DNA of 64,000 bases from an uncultured Nonlabens sp. (GTDB taxonomy: Bacteria; Bacteroidota; Bacteroidia; Flavobacteriales; Flavobacteriaceae), in the NCBI RefSeq assembly GCF_947495285.1, contig NZ_CANLXZ010000001.1, forward strand, positions 121,941 to 185,940, in the 5' to 3' direction. Shown one piece after another: positions 1 to 7,809 of the stretch. The position numbers and the translations under genes were made by a program. The notes under the pieces were generated by a model. That model saw nothing but the letters and a program-made list of their open reading frames with translations, had not been told where the DNA came from and made no database searches. The number at the start of each line of letters is the position of its first letter. Position 1 is the first letter of the stretch.

Positions 1-699
1 GGTGATGTTTCTAGTCATGATTAAAAGGGAAGAGTCGTTATCTAGAAGCGCTAGTATAATTAACCAATTGCTTGAAAAAATAAGATATCTTAATAAAGAA
101 TAAGATAATATAGACCACCACTTTGTGCTATCCATAGATCCTGAATCCCATTTCTTAAGTATCCATATAGTTAGTATTACACCAAGTAGGCAAAGTACTG
201 TAACTGTAAATAAAAGTAAGAATGCCGACTCTATGATGAGGTTTTTTTGTAAATAGAATAGCGTCCCTGTAATCCCTAAAATAGTAGTGATTATCATTTG
301 CGACGTGTTACCAGCTAGTATTCTTGATAATATGCTTTTGCGTAGAGACTTTTTGAAATATAGAGACTTGATCGCAAATTCTCCTGTTCTAAAAGGAGTT
401 ATAAAACTAGCTGCTTGTGCGGTGAGGTTTTGAGTCACGCTGTCGCGCAAGCGTAACAAATAAAGGTCATTTATTAAGTATTGCCATTTTTTACTTTCTA
501 CCATCCAGCTAAGCATGCTTACTGCGATCATTAATGGTAATGTGTAAAATGGTAAAGTTTTAATGGTAGACCAAATAATGTCTGTGTTTATGGAGCGATC
601 TTGCCATTGTGAATAAAGTGCATATGCGCAAATTACAACAATGATGAATTTGATCAATGGAGCGAGGAATTGCTTAGATTTGTGATGTGCGATAAACAT
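1..699 (-). CDS. LPG synthase TM / UPF0104-like membrane protein (partial, runs off left edge)
   Basis: The minus strand is open from an ATG at 699 to the window edge with no stop, giving 233 residues. The product is strongly hydrophobic, with membrane segments near residues 15-30, 45-65, 135-155 and 165-190. It carries the stretch AQAASFITPFRTGEFAIKS around residues 98-116. That pattern (small residues, TP.R.GE) is typical of the lysylphosphatidylglycerol synthase transmembrane family, whose members are flippases or transferases in the inner membrane. The substrate cannot be told from sequence. The gene is divergent from ruvC. A degenerate copy of the 16-bp palindrome lies inside it at 438-453, read as LRLRDS. 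The family call is from recalled motifs. Confidence 0.7.
   Translation of the reverse strand, partial: MFIAHHKSKQFLAPLIKFIIVVICAYALYSQWQDRSINTDIIWSTIKTLPFYTLPLMIAVSMLSWMVESKKWQYLINDLYLLRLRDSVTQNLTAQAASFITPFRTGEFAIKSLYFKKSLRKSILSRILAGNTSQMIITTILGITGTLFYLQKNLIIESAFLLLFTVTVLCLLGVILTIWILKKWDSGSMDSTKWWSILSYSLLRYLIFSSNWLIILALLDNDSSLLIMTRNIT
438..453. repeat. Degenerate copy of the 16-bp palindrome (2 mismatches)
   Basis: CGCTGTCGCGCAAGCG differs at two positions from CGCTTTCGCGAAAGCG, which recurs through the window. The two changes do not compensate each other in a stem. It lies within the coding sequence of the leftmost membrane protein. Confidence 0.5.
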
Positions 700-717
700 G
701 TGCGAAAAATACAACAA

Positions 718-1272
718 TTGGCAACAGAAAAAATTATTCTAGGTGTAGATCCTGGTACTGCAATAATGGGCTTTGGTATCATAAAGGTAAAAGGCAATTC
801 CATGAGTTTTATCCAGATGAATGAACTGGATATGAGGAAAATAAAAGATCCATACGTGAAGTTGCGTCGTATATTTGAGCGTACTGTCGAGTTAATAGAC
901 ACCTATCATCCAGATGAAATAGCCCTGGAAGCACCGTTTTTTGGTAAAAATGTACAATCCATGCTCAAATTAGGTCGTGCTCAAGGTGTGGCCATGGCTG
1001 CAGGTTTATCCAGAGACATACCAGTTTTTGAGTACGCACCGCTTAAAATTAAACAAGCTATTACTGGTAAGGGTAGTGCTAGTAAAGAACAAGTGGCAAG
1101 GATGTTGCAGAGTCTTTTAGCTATTAAAGAGTTGCCTAAAAATCTCGATATGACCGACGGACTTGCCGCTGCAGTGTGTCATTTTTATAACAGTGGCCGT
1201 ATAGAAGTAGGTAAAAGCTACAGCGGTTGGGCATCGTTTGTAAAACAAAATGAAAAACGAATTAAGAAATAA
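718..1272 (+). CDS. ruvC: Crossover junction endodeoxyribonuclease RuvC
   Basis: RuvC is the Holliday-junction resolvase that cuts junctions bound by RuvAB during recombination and repair. The product has the RNase H fold acidic residues: Asp in LGVDPGT near residue 11, Glu in LEAPFF, and Asp in MTDGLAAAVCH near the C-terminus. I chose the TTG at 718 because it gives 184 residues starting MATEKIILG, the usual length and beginning as I recall them for flavobacterial RuvC, and it avoids overlap with the divergent gene that starts at 699. In-frame ATG codons at 685 and 670 are alternatives but overlap that gene. The rhodanese gene follows after 3 bp, so the two are probably cotranscribed. Confidence 0.9.
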   Translation: MATEKIILGVDPGTAIMGFGIIKVKGNSMSFIQMNELDMRKIKDPYVKLRRIFERTVELIDTYHPDEIALEAPFFGKNVQSMLKLGRAQGVAMAAGLSRDIPVFEYAPLKIKQAITGKGSASKEQVARMLQSLLAIKELPKNLDMTDGLAAAVCHFYNSGRIEVGKSYSGWASFVKQNEKRIKK

Positions 1273-1275
1273 TTT

Positions 1276-1785
1276 ATGAGACACATTTTAACTTTATGGA
1301 TTCCCATCTTTTTTATAACGTTTTCTACTATCTCTACAGCACAGGTAGGAGAAGTGCAAAAAGATATTCCTGCACTATTAGAAACTTATAATAAAAGGAG
1401 CGTTCCATATTTAAGCGTACAAGATCTTAAAATGGATTATGACCAGTATGTAATTTTAGATACTCGCAAAAAGAAAGAATTTGAAGTTAGTCACTTGCCT
1501 GGAGCCCTATGGGTAGGTGAGAAATATTCTAGTAAAAGAATGCCCAAGCTAGCCAAAGACAGGAAAATAGTTGTGTATTGTAGTGTAGGAATACGTTCTG
1601 AAATCTTTGGTGAGAAGATGCTTAAAGATGGTTATACAGATGTTAGGAATCTTTACGGTAGTATATTCTCATGGAAAGACGCTGGTTATGAAGTGATGGA
1701 TGTTAACGAGATCCCTACAGATAACGTGCATGTGTACAGTAAAGTATGGGGTAGGTTTTTAAAGTCAGGAGTTCAGGTTTTTTAA
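1276..1785 (+). CDS. Secreted rhodanese-like domain protein
   Basis: The 169-residue product has an N-terminal signal peptide (hydrophobic to about residue 20, then TAQVG) and one rhodanese domain. The active-site loop reads YCSVGIRSE with the candidate catalytic Cys at about residue 102, and LDTRKKKEFEVSHLPGA is the typical early rhodanese stretch. Such single-domain proteins transfer sulfane sulfur or handle persulfides; the periplasmic location follows from the signal peptide. It sits 3 bp after ruvC and ends 3 bp before the convergent lipoprotein gene. The physiological acceptor is unknown. Confidence 0.8.
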   Translation: MRHILTLWIPIFFITFSTISTAQVGEVQKDIPALLETYNKRSVPYLSVQDLKMDYDQYVILDTRKKKEFEVSHLPGALWVGEKYSSKRMPKLAKDRKIVVYCSVGIRSEIFGEKMLKDGYTDVRNLYGSIFSWKDAGYEVMDVNEIPTDNVHVYSKVWGRFLKSGVQVF

Positions 1786-1788
1786 TTA

Positions 1789-2694
1789 TTATTTAAACCG
1801 CATTACCTTGTACAGTTGACTAGAGGTAAGCGCTTCATCTTCTCCTAGTTTTATGTTAGCTGCTTCAGAAGATAGATAGTACGTTTCTTTGTTTCTATCA
1901 TTATGGATGGAGATAATCCCTTCTACTTGCGCGCCTCCTTCTATTAAAAGCTCTTCTTTTTTTAAGAATTCAAATTCACCGTTACTATAATTTATTTTAT
2001 AGATAAAAGGCGTTAAGTTGTTATTATAGCCGCATACGGTTACGGTATTAGTCCCATCGTATGTGGCTCCAGTTACTAGACCTTTAATATGGTAGGATGT
2101 TATTTTTTGTGCTATTTGACGCTGTTTAGTTTTATCTAATTTATAGATAATGGTCGTTTGATCCTTCCAGTCTTTGGAGAACAGATAAATATTTTCTTCT
2201 ATCGCTACTATGGACTCTGCGTCATAAGGATGATTTTGCTCGCCTCTCTCAAATGATTTTTGATTAGGGTAATTGATGTTTAATCGTGTTACTGTGGCGT
2301 CTTCATTTTGTAAATCAGTTAATGCAATTTTTAAAATACTGAGGTCTTTACGGTCACCATAATTATTACCTATGTCTGCTATGTAGAGAAACTCTTTATC
2401 TTTGGTCACGTCTTCCCAATCAATTGCTGTCATGTTTTTATACGTTTTGTGATAGAGAAGATTTCCTAGTGTGTCTAGAAAGTATAACGTGGGCGAGTCA
2501 CCGCTATCGTTATGAGTAATGATCTGCTTTTTATAATATTCTAGGCCAGATGTTTCTGTGATTATTGGGGTGAGGTCTGTTATATGGTTAGTAGTTATTC
2601 TTTGATGCTTATCGTGTTGCTTTGACTCTTGTTGTGTTGTTTTGCAAGAGTGAATTGATATTGTTATTAAAATAAGCAGGAGCAGTTGTTTCAT
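1789..2694 (-). CDS. Uncharacterised lipoprotein, possible beta-propeller
   Basis: The 301-residue protein starts with a lipoprotein signal (ILITISIHSC, Cys at about 17), so it should be membrane-anchored in the envelope. The mature part has repeated short strand patterns (LYFLDTLGNLLYHK, YLYIADIGNN-like, IYLFSKDWKDQT), suggesting a propeller or SdiA-regulated/phytase-like fold. I recognise no catalytic motif. It converges on the rhodanese gene with a 3-bp gap. It may be a conserved flavobacterial hypothetical. Function not assigned. Confidence 0.65.
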   Translation of the reverse strand: MKQLLLLILITISIHSCKTTQQESKQHDKHQRITTNHITDLTPIITETSGLEYYKKQIITHNDSGDSPTLYFLDTLGNLLYHKTYKNMTAIDWEDVTKDKEFLYIADIGNNYGDRKDLSILKIALTDLQNEDATVTRLNINYPNQKSFERGEQNHPYDAESIVAIEENIYLFSKDWKDQTTIIYKLDKTKQRQIAQKITSYHIKGLVTGATYDGTNTVTVCGYNNNLTPFIYKINYSNGEFEFLKKEELLIEGGAQVEGIISIHNDRNKETYYLSSEAANIKLGEDEALTSSQLYKVMRFK

Positions 2695-2753
2695 TCTATA
2701 AAGTTCGTAAAAGTTAATTGAAGCAACGATTAATAAAAGTATTTTAACTGTTT

Positions 2754-2769
2754 CGCTTTCGCGAAAGCG
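2754..2769. repeat. 16-bp palindrome CGCTTTCGCGAAAGCG
   Basis: Exact copy of the dispersed palindrome, between the lipoprotein gene and the tsf terminator. It overlaps neither gene. Confidence 0.9.
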
Positions 2770-2774
2770 GAATT

Positions 2775-2813
2775 TAAAAAAAAATCCGATTCAGTTTAAA
2801 ACCAAATCGGATT
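2775..2813 (-). terminator. Intrinsic terminator after tsf
   Basis: AATCCGATT (2783-2791) pairs perfectly with AATCGGATT (2805-2813). Read on the minus strand, the stem is followed by a run of T from the A-tract at 2775-2783. It closes the rplM-rpsI-rpsB-tsf block. Confidence 0.85.
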
Positions 2814-2837
2814 AATTATTATAGTAATAAAGCTTAA

Positions 2838-3803
2838 TTAAGCGATAGATACTCTTTTGAAACCTACAACATCAGCACCTTTAGATTCCACAAACTTAGC
2901 AACAGTTTGTTTATCGTCCATGATGAAGTCTTGGTCTAATAATGCTTGCTCTTTATCAAGAGAAGTATTGTCAGCTACAAAACGCTCTAATTTTCCAGGT
3001 ATGATTCTATCCCAAATAGCTTCTGGTTTTCCTTCAGCTTTAAGTTCAGCTTCATAAGTAGCTTTTGCATTTGCAAGAGCTTCGTCAGTTAACTGAGATC
3101 TAGAGATAAATAATGGAATGTTTAAAAGGTTTTTACCTAAACGTCCACGCTCGATATTATCTTTTTCGATAGCAGCGATACGAGAAGCAGTTTCTGCTTG
3201 TACATATTCTGCATCAAAATCTTTGTAAGATAATGTAGAAGCACCCATAGAAGCAACTTGCATAGAAACAGATTTTGCAACTTCTGCCGCGTGATCACTA
3301 CCAGTAGAAAGACCAGTTAAAGCACCGATTTTATTACCATGTACATAACCACCTACAAAAGGAGCTTCAAAAGCTTCAAAACCACCTATTTCAATTTTCT
3401 CACCGATAACACCAGTTTGCTCAATAAGTTTTTCTTCTACAGTCATGCTGTCATCAAATTTAGAAGCAAGAACTTCTTCCTTTGAATTGCAGTTATGAGC
3501 TACAGCAGCAATCTTATTTGCTAACTCTACGTAAGTGTCATTTTTTGCAACAAAGTCAGTCTCACAGTTAAGAGATAAAAGAATACCTCTAGTGTTACCT
3601 TCATTGATATTTGCAACAACAACTCCTTCAGAAGAATCGCGATCAGCACGCTTTGCAGCTACTTTTTGACCTTTTTTTCTAAGGATCTCAATTGCTTGAT
3701 CAAAATCACCTTCAGCTTCAACAAGGGCCTTTTTACAGTCCATCATTCCAGCTCCGGTTGTTTTTCTTAGTTTTCCTACTTCAGCAGCAGATATTTTAGC
3801 CAT
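2838..3803 (-). CDS. tsf: Elongation factor Ts
   Basis: EF-Ts is the nucleotide exchange factor that regenerates EF-Tu-GTP during translation. The 321-residue product starts with the UBA-like domain (MAKISAAEVGKLRKTTGAGM) and contains the signature TDFVAKN at about residues 82-88, the EF-Tu contact that disrupts Mg-GDP binding. Two core subdomains follow. It lies directly after rpsB, the normal bacterial order, with a 38-bp gap, and a strong terminator follows it. Length and motifs are normal. Confidence 0.97.
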   Translation of the reverse strand: MAKISAAEVGKLRKTTGAGMMDCKKALVEAEGDFDQAIEILRKKGQKVAAKRADRDSSEGVVVANINEGNTRGILLSLNCETDFVAKNDTYVELANKIAAVAHNCNSKEEVLASKFDDSMTVEEKLIEQTGVIGEKIEIGGFEAFEAPFVGGYVHGNKIGALTGLSTGSDHAAEVAKSVSMQVASMGASTLSYKDFDAEYVQAETASRIAAIEKDNIERGRLGKNLLNIPLFISRSQLTDEALANAKATYEAELKAEGKPEAIWDRIIPGKLERFVADNTSLDKEQALLDQDFIMDDKQTVAKFVESKGADVVGFKRVSIA

Positions 3804-3841
3804 TTTGATAAGTTTTATACTAGTTAACTAGTGTTATAAGT

Positions 3842-4642
3842 TTATTCTTCTTCGTCCTTTGCAGTAGCAGCAACTTTAGCTTCTTCAGCTTTTGGAGCTT
3901 TCTTTTCTGCTTTTGCAGCTTCTTTAGCTTTATCTTCAGCGTTTTTTTCAGACTTGCGGTCTTCAAGGCCAGCTTTGATTGCGCCAGTAACTTCTTTAAT
4001 GATAATGTCAATAGATTTTGAAGCATCATCGTTAGAAGGAATTACATAATCGATGTCACGTGGATTTGCGTTAGTATCAACCATTGCAAAAATAGGAATA
4101 CCTAATTTTAAAGCTTCTTTAACTGCGATGTGCTCACGTACAGTATCTACAACAAAAAGTGCAGCTGGCATACGAGTCATGTCAGTAATAGAACCTAAGT
4201 TCTTTTCTAACTTTGCACGCATACGATCTACTTGAAGACGTTCTTTTTTAGAAAGAGTTTCATAACGACCATCTTTCTTCATGCGGTCTACAAGAGCCAT
4301 TTTCTTAACAGCTTTACGGATAGTTACAAAGTTGGTAAGCATTCCACCAGGCCATCTTTCAGTGATGTATGGCATGTTAGCGTCACCAGCATGTTGTGCA
4401 ACGATATCTTTTGCTTGCTTCTTAGTAGCAACAAAAAGTACCTTACGACCAGATGCAGCTATTTTACGTAGCGCTTCTGTAGCTTCGTTTAACTTTGCAG
4501 TAGTTTTATAAAGATTGATAATATGGATCCCGTTACGTTCCATATAGATGTAAGGAGCCATGTTAGGATCCCATTTACGAGTAAGGTGACCGAAATGGAC
4601 ACCTGCGTCAAGTAAGGACTTGACATCTGAAGTATTTGCCAT
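3842..4642 (-). CDS. rpsB: 30S ribosomal protein S2
   Basis: S2 binds late in 30S assembly and bridges 16S rRNA and S1 or its substitute. The start at 4642 gives MANTSDVKSLLDAGVHFGH, the conserved S2 beginning; an upstream in-frame ATG at 4693 adds 17 unconserved residues and is rejected. The product has 266 residues, with HFGHLTRKWDPNM and RWPGGMLTNF as conserved pieces. The last 40 residues form an Ala/Lys/Glu-rich charged tail. It is followed by tsf and preceded by a leader of roughly 130 bp after the rpsI terminator. Confidence 0.96.
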   Translation of the reverse strand: MANTSDVKSLLDAGVHFGHLTRKWDPNMAPYIYMERNGIHIINLYKTTAKLNEATEALRKIAASGRKVLFVATKKQAKDIVAQHAGDANMPYITERWPGGMLTNFVTIRKAVKKMALVDRMKKDGRYETLSKKERLQVDRMRAKLEKNLGSITDMTRMPAALFVVDTVREHIAVKEALKLGIPIFAMVDTNANPRDIDYVIPSNDDASKSIDIIIKEVTGAIKAGLEDRKSEKNAEDKAKEAAKAEKKAPKAEEAKVAATAKDEEE

Positions 4643-4775
4643 AATAAATAGTTTACGTTCTGTCGATAGCAATAAAAAAGTGGTCATAAGCAAAGCTTAA
4701 TCGCCTTTATTATTTAGATGCTAAACTGAGCTCTGGCGGCAACCAGGCGTGACAGCAAATTAATATAAATAAAAA
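4643..4775 (-). promoter_or_regulatory. rpsB leader region (possible own promoter and structured 5' UTR)
   Basis: The strand between the rpsI terminator and rpsB contains a near-consensus -7 element (TTAATTTG around 4756-4763, one mismatch to TAnnTTTG). It then runs through an unusually GC-rich stretch, including CTGGTTGCCGCCAG, for this genome. A terminator before rpsB plus such a leader would fit separate regulation of rpsB-tsf, possibly by S2 binding its own leader. The fold is not established. Confidence 0.3.
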
Positions 4776-4812
4776 AAGAACAAATCCCGTTTAATTTTAA
4801 GATTAAACGGGA
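4770..4812 (-). terminator. Intrinsic terminator after rpsI
   Basis: TCCCGTTTAAT (4785-4795) and ATTAAACGGGA (4802-4812) form a perfect 11-bp stem. On the minus strand it leads into a T-rich tract (A-run at 4771-4777). It separates rplM-rpsI from rpsB-tsf. Confidence 0.8.
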
Positions 4813-4826
4813 GTAATAATAATGTA

Positions 4827-5213
4827 TTAACGCTTTGAGAATTGGAATTTCTTTCTCGCTTTCTTTTGACCGAATTTCTTACGCTCCACCATTCTAGGAT
4901 CACGTGTCATAAGACCTTCTGGTTTCAAAGCTAGACGATTTTCTTCATCTATCTCTACAAGAGCTCTTGAAATTGCAAGACGAATTGCTTCAGCCTGTCC
5001 AGTGATACCGCCACCAGTTACAGTAGCTTTTACGTCGTATGTGTCAGTTGTTTCAGTTAAAGCAAAAGGTTGTTTTACTTTGTATTGTAACATTCCTGTT
5101 GTGAAATAATCAGAAAGTTCTTTTCTGTTGATTGTTACGTCACCTTTACCTTCTGAAAGGTAAACACGAGCAACGGCAGTTTTTCTTCTACCAATTTTGT
5201 GTAATGTTTCCAT
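4827..5213 (-). CDS. rpsI: 30S ribosomal protein S9
   Basis: S9 sits in the 30S head, and its C-terminal tail contacts the P-site tRNA anticodon loop. The 128-residue product begins METLHKIGRRKTAVARVYL, contains GGGITGQAEAIRLAISRAL, and ends in the conserved basic tail KKARKKFQFSKR. It starts 1 bp after the rplM stop codon, so the two are cotranscribed, as is usual. Confidence 0.97.
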   Translation of the reverse strand: METLHKIGRRKTAVARVYLSEGKGDVTINRKELSDYFTTGMLQYKVKQPFALTETTDTYDVKATVTGGGITGQAEAIRLAISRALVEIDEENRLALKPEGLMTRDPRMVERKKFGQKKARKKFQFSKR

Positions 5214-5214
5214 A

Positions 5215-5670
5215 TTACTTTACCTCGTTAAGATTAATGGTTTTAGGTTGTTGTGCTTCATGTCCATGCTCAGAACCTGAATACACTTTTAAGTTGCGAT
5301 AAATAGCGCTTCCTAATTTATTTTTAGGTAACATACCTTTTACTGCGTGTTCTACCACACGTGCTGGGTCTTTTTCAAAAAGCTCAGTTGCAGTAAGACT
5401 ACGTTGTCCACCTGGATATCCAGTGTGTCTAATATATGTCTTCTCGCTCCACTTGTTACCGCTTAGCGATACCTTGTCGGCGTTTATTATGATTACGTTA
5501 TCACCACAGTCTACGTGTGGAGTAAAATTAGTCTTGTATTTTCCTCTCAAAAACTTTGCAGCTATTGAAGACATACGACCTAGTGGCTGTTCAGCAGCGT
5601 CTATCAGTACCCATTCTTTGTTTACTGTTGCGCTGTTTGCTGAAACCGTTTTGTAACTTAAAGTATTCAC
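5215..5670 (-). CDS. rplM: 50S ribosomal protein L13
   Basis: L13 is an early-assembly 50S protein. The 151-residue product carries WVLIDAAEQPLGRMSS near the N-terminus, and HVDCGDNVIIINADKV and RNLKVYSGSEHGHEAQQP near the end, all typical of L13. It is the first gene of the rplM-rpsI unit. A good Bacteroidetes promoter (TTGG, 18 bp, TACATTTG) lies about 50 bp upstream. Confidence 0.97.
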   Translation of the reverse strand: MNTLSYKTVSANSATVNKEWVLIDAAEQPLGRMSSIAAKFLRGKYKTNFTPHVDCGDNVIIINADKVSLSGNKWSEKTYIRHTGYPGGQRSLTATELFEKDPARVVEHAVKGMLPKNKLGSAIYRNLKVYSGSEHGHEAQQPKTINLNEVK

Positions 5671-5721
5671 CTTGAAATAGTTTTAATTCTGTGTATGATT
5701 TTACTAACTAAAATCGGGCTG

Positions 5722-5751
5722 CAAATGTAATCTTTTAATTCTGATTACCAA
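5722..5751 (-). promoter_or_regulatory. Bacteroidetes-type promoter for rplM-rpsI
   Basis: On the minus strand TTGG (5748-5751) is followed after 18 bp by TACATTTG (5722-5729). This matches the Bacteroidetes primary sigma consensus TTTG / TAnnTTTG. It leaves a leader of roughly 50 nt before the rplM ATG at 5670. Confidence 0.65.
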
Positions 5752-5752
5752 G

Positions 5753-5938
5753 CGCCTTTTTTTAATTTTATTATAAAATTCTAAACTAAGAATATTTTGT
5801 GCAATAATATGACTTTGTTTTAGTTATGTGTTGTTTTTAATTCGATTCTTTTTCATTTTTTTTCGTTTCAATAAAGATGTCCGACATTTACTTGATTTGT
5901 AAAAGGGTTTAATAACTACTTGATTTATAGCGATTAGA
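5753..5938. other. AT-rich divergent intergenic region
   Basis: The whole gap from 5671 to 5973 holds the rplM promoter and the lipoprotein promoter. The stretch between them is very AT-rich and shows no open frame or hairpin that I could support. Confidence 0.5.
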
Positions 5939-5946
5939 TAATTTTG
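5920..5946 (+). promoter_or_regulatory. Probable promoter of the lipoprotein gene at 5974
   Basis: TTG at 5920-5922 and TAATTTTG at 5939-5946 match the Bacteroidetes -33/-7 pair, although the 16-bp spacer is short. The start codon lies 28 bp downstream. Confidence 0.45.
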
Positions 5947-5973
5947 TTTTATATTTATGTGTATTTTTATACA

Positions 5974-6486
5974 ATGAAAAACGTTCTCTTTTTATGTGTA
6001 ATCACCTTGTTGTTAGGTAGTTGTGAAAACGATCATGATGGTAGGTCTTCTTTACACTCTACTGTAGCTGGTGATTATATGCTCACTTCTCTCATTTCTA
6101 ATGTTCCTGTAGATTTAAATGGAGATGGTATCTTTCACTTAGAGCTGTTGCTGGAGGCTTTTTGTTTTTCTTCTATGGACGTATCATTTTTAATAAATGG
6201 TGACTTTGTAAGTACTGTTGCTGAGCCGACTTTTGATAGTAATAATAATTTGAGTTGTCCACTAAGCTCACAGTCTGGTAGTTACTTGTTAGACGAAAAT
6301 AATGTCCTTACTGTAACAGCAAACGAAGATGGTGGTACTATTACAGACAGCAAACAAGTGATTTTTACAACTAATACTTTTGAATTTACAGTTACGGGCG
6401 CTGAAATGGATCAGTATATAAGAGGTCGTAATTCTACACCTGCCGCTGGTATTACTAGTTTAATGGCTGTTTATACTAAGAATTAA
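5974..6486 (+). CDS. Small lipoprotein, lipocalin-like family suspected
   Basis: The ATG at 5974 gives a clear lipoprotein signal (MKNVLFLCVITLLLGSCEND, Cys17); the ATG at 5944 would add ten residues ahead of the signal and is rejected. The 170-residue product resembles the many Bacteroidetes lipoproteins of lipocalin or DUF5004 type: an early AGDYMLTSL strand, VDLNGDG, then Cys-containing strands. It has four Cys besides the lipidated one at most. Function unknown; envelope location is inferred from the lipobox. A strong bidirectional terminator follows. Confidence 0.65.
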   Translation: MKNVLFLCVITLLLGSCENDHDGRSSLHSTVAGDYMLTSLISNVPVDLNGDGIFHLELLLEAFCFSSMDVSFLINGDFVSTVAEPTFDSNNNLSCPLSSQSGSYLLDENNVLTVTANEDGGTITDSKQVIFTTNTFEFTVTGAEMDQYIRGRNSTPAAGITSLMAVYTKN

Positions 6487-6503
6487 TTAGGGCAATACAT
6501 TTA

Positions 6504-6542
6504 AAAAGCCACAATTTCATTTAGGATGAAGTTGTGGCTTTT
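6504..6542. terminator. Bidirectional terminator between lipoprotein gene and DUF427 gene
   Basis: AAAAGCCACAATTTCAT (6504-6520) pairs with ATGAAGTTGTGGCTTTT (6526-6542) with a single G-U pair and a 5-nt loop. It carries A and T flanks, so it can work for both convergent genes. Confidence 0.85.
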
Positions 6543-6563
6543 AAATGATGGTTTATGTGTGAA

Positions 6564-6845
6564 TTACTCTTGCACTGTTACACCTTTCCAAAATGCTACG
6601 TAACCTTCTATCTCTTTTGCTGCATGTTTAGTTTCAGGATAATACCATGCGGCGTCTTTGTTCTCACTGCCATTTACTTCTAAGGTGTGATAACTAGCAA
6701 TGCCTTTCCATGGGCAGTTAGATTGTGTGTCGCTAGGTTTAAAGAATTCTTTTTTTATACTGTTTGCAGGAAAGTAATGGTTATTCTCAATTACTTTTGT
6801 TTCATTGCTTTCTGCAATGATTTGATTGTTCCAAATTGCTTTCAT
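6564..6845 (-). CDS. DUF427 domain protein
   Basis: The start at 6845 gives MKAIWNNQIIAESNETKVIE and 93 residues, the normal size and beginning for DUF427. The longer frame to 6896 lies inside egtD and is rejected. Conserved family pieces are NHYFPANSI, CPWKGIASYH and AAWYYPETK. The start lies 1 bp after the egtD stop codon, so it is the third gene of the egtB-egtD operon. DUF427 proteins are small beta-folds of unknown biochemical role; the position suggests a link to thiol-histidine metabolism, but that is inference. Confidence 0.8.
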   Translation of the reverse strand: MKAIWNNQIIAESNETKVIENNHYFPANSIKKEFFKPSDTQSNCPWKGIASYHTLEVNGSENKDAAWYYPETKHAAKEIEGYVAFWKGVTVQE

Positions 6846-6846
6846 A

Positions 6847-7809
6847 TTAGTTTGTTTTAAATAAATAATTTTTAAACAACTTTTTGTTGTCTTCAAATAT
6901 CTGAGTTATTTTTAATCCAGATTCATTTGCTAGCCATTCTACTATGAGGTCGTCATATTTTTGAGAAATTTCAGTATGAATGGTTTCCCATTTATTAAAG
7001 CTCACCTTGAGATCTAACTTTTTAATATGAACGTCGCATGCTTCTGTGGCTAGAAGGTAGCTCTTTGCTGTTCCTGTTTCTGGATCATAAGCTTCCCAGT
7101 GTTCGAACTGATCTACCTTAAAATCTGCCTGCATTTCTTTGTTTAATCGGTATAATAAATTGCGATTAAATTCTTGGGTCACACCAGTTGTGTCAGCATA
7201 GGCGTTTTGAATGGTAAGCGGATTCTTTTTTTGATCAAAGCCCATAAATAATACGTCCTCATCAGACATAATTTCTTGAATTTGTTTTAAGAAATTGATA
7301 GCCTCGTCATGCGATAGGTTACCTATATTAGATCCTAAAACTATAATTACTTTAGGTCTTTGATTGTATTTTGCTAATTCTTTAAGGACGTTAAAGTAAG
7401 TACCTTGCTCACCTTGCACATCCATATCAGGCCAGTTTTCCTTTATGCTATTTGCTAGATCATCTATGGCATGTTGACTTATATCTATAGGGATGTAAGT
7501 AAAGTTGGTATTATTTTCATGTAGCTCCTTTAGAAGAACTTTAGTCTTTTTACCATCACCGGCACCTAGTTCAATAAGGTCAAATCCTTTATCGTTTTCA
7601 AAAAGCCTTCTCAAATCTGCTTTATATTGATCTACGATATTATACTCTGCATTAGTCAAATAATATTCTGGTAAAGCCATGATTTGCTGAAACAGCTCAT
7701 CACCGCGATCGTCATAAATATACTTAGAGCTCAAAAACTTAGGAAAAGCTTTTAGTCCTTCGTTTACGTGTTGTTCAAATTCCAGTTGGAATGATTCTTT
7801 TTTTGTCAT
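6847..7809 (-). CDS. egtD: L-histidine N-alpha-methyltransferase EgtD
   Basis: EgtD trimethylates histidine to hercynine with SAM, the first step of ergothioneine synthesis. The start at 7809 overlaps the egtB stop codon by ATGA and gives 320 residues, the family length. Visible family features are YIYDDRGDELFQQI, ALPEYYLTNAE and the SAM-binding motif LIELGAGDGKKTKVLL, followed by VLGSNIGNLS. The longer frame to 7845 lies within egtB. Ergothioneine is the most likely end product; a C-S lyase (EgtE) is not present in this window. Confidence 0.92.
   Translation of the reverse strand: MTKKESFQLEFEQHVNEGLKAFPKFLSSKYIYDDRGDELFQQIMALPEYYLTNAEYNIVDQYKADLRRLFENDKGFDLIELGAGDGKKTKVLLKELHENNTNFTYIPIDISQHAIDDLANSIKENWPDMDVQGEQGTYFNVLKELAKYNQRPKVIIVLGSNIGNLSHDEAINFLKQIQEIMSDEDVLFMGFDQKKNPLTIQNAYADTTGVTQEFNRNLLYRLNKEMQADFKVDQFEHWEAYDPETGTAKSYLLATEACDVHIKKLDLKVSFNKWETIHTEISQKYDDLIVEWLANESGLKITQIFEDNKKLFKNYLFKTN

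Noticed and set aside
3820..4029. Lys/Leu-rich 69-residue frame opposite the S2 tail
   Set aside because: It is a shifted frame of the Ala/Lys/Glu-rich C-terminal tail of S2, with no independent sign of coding.
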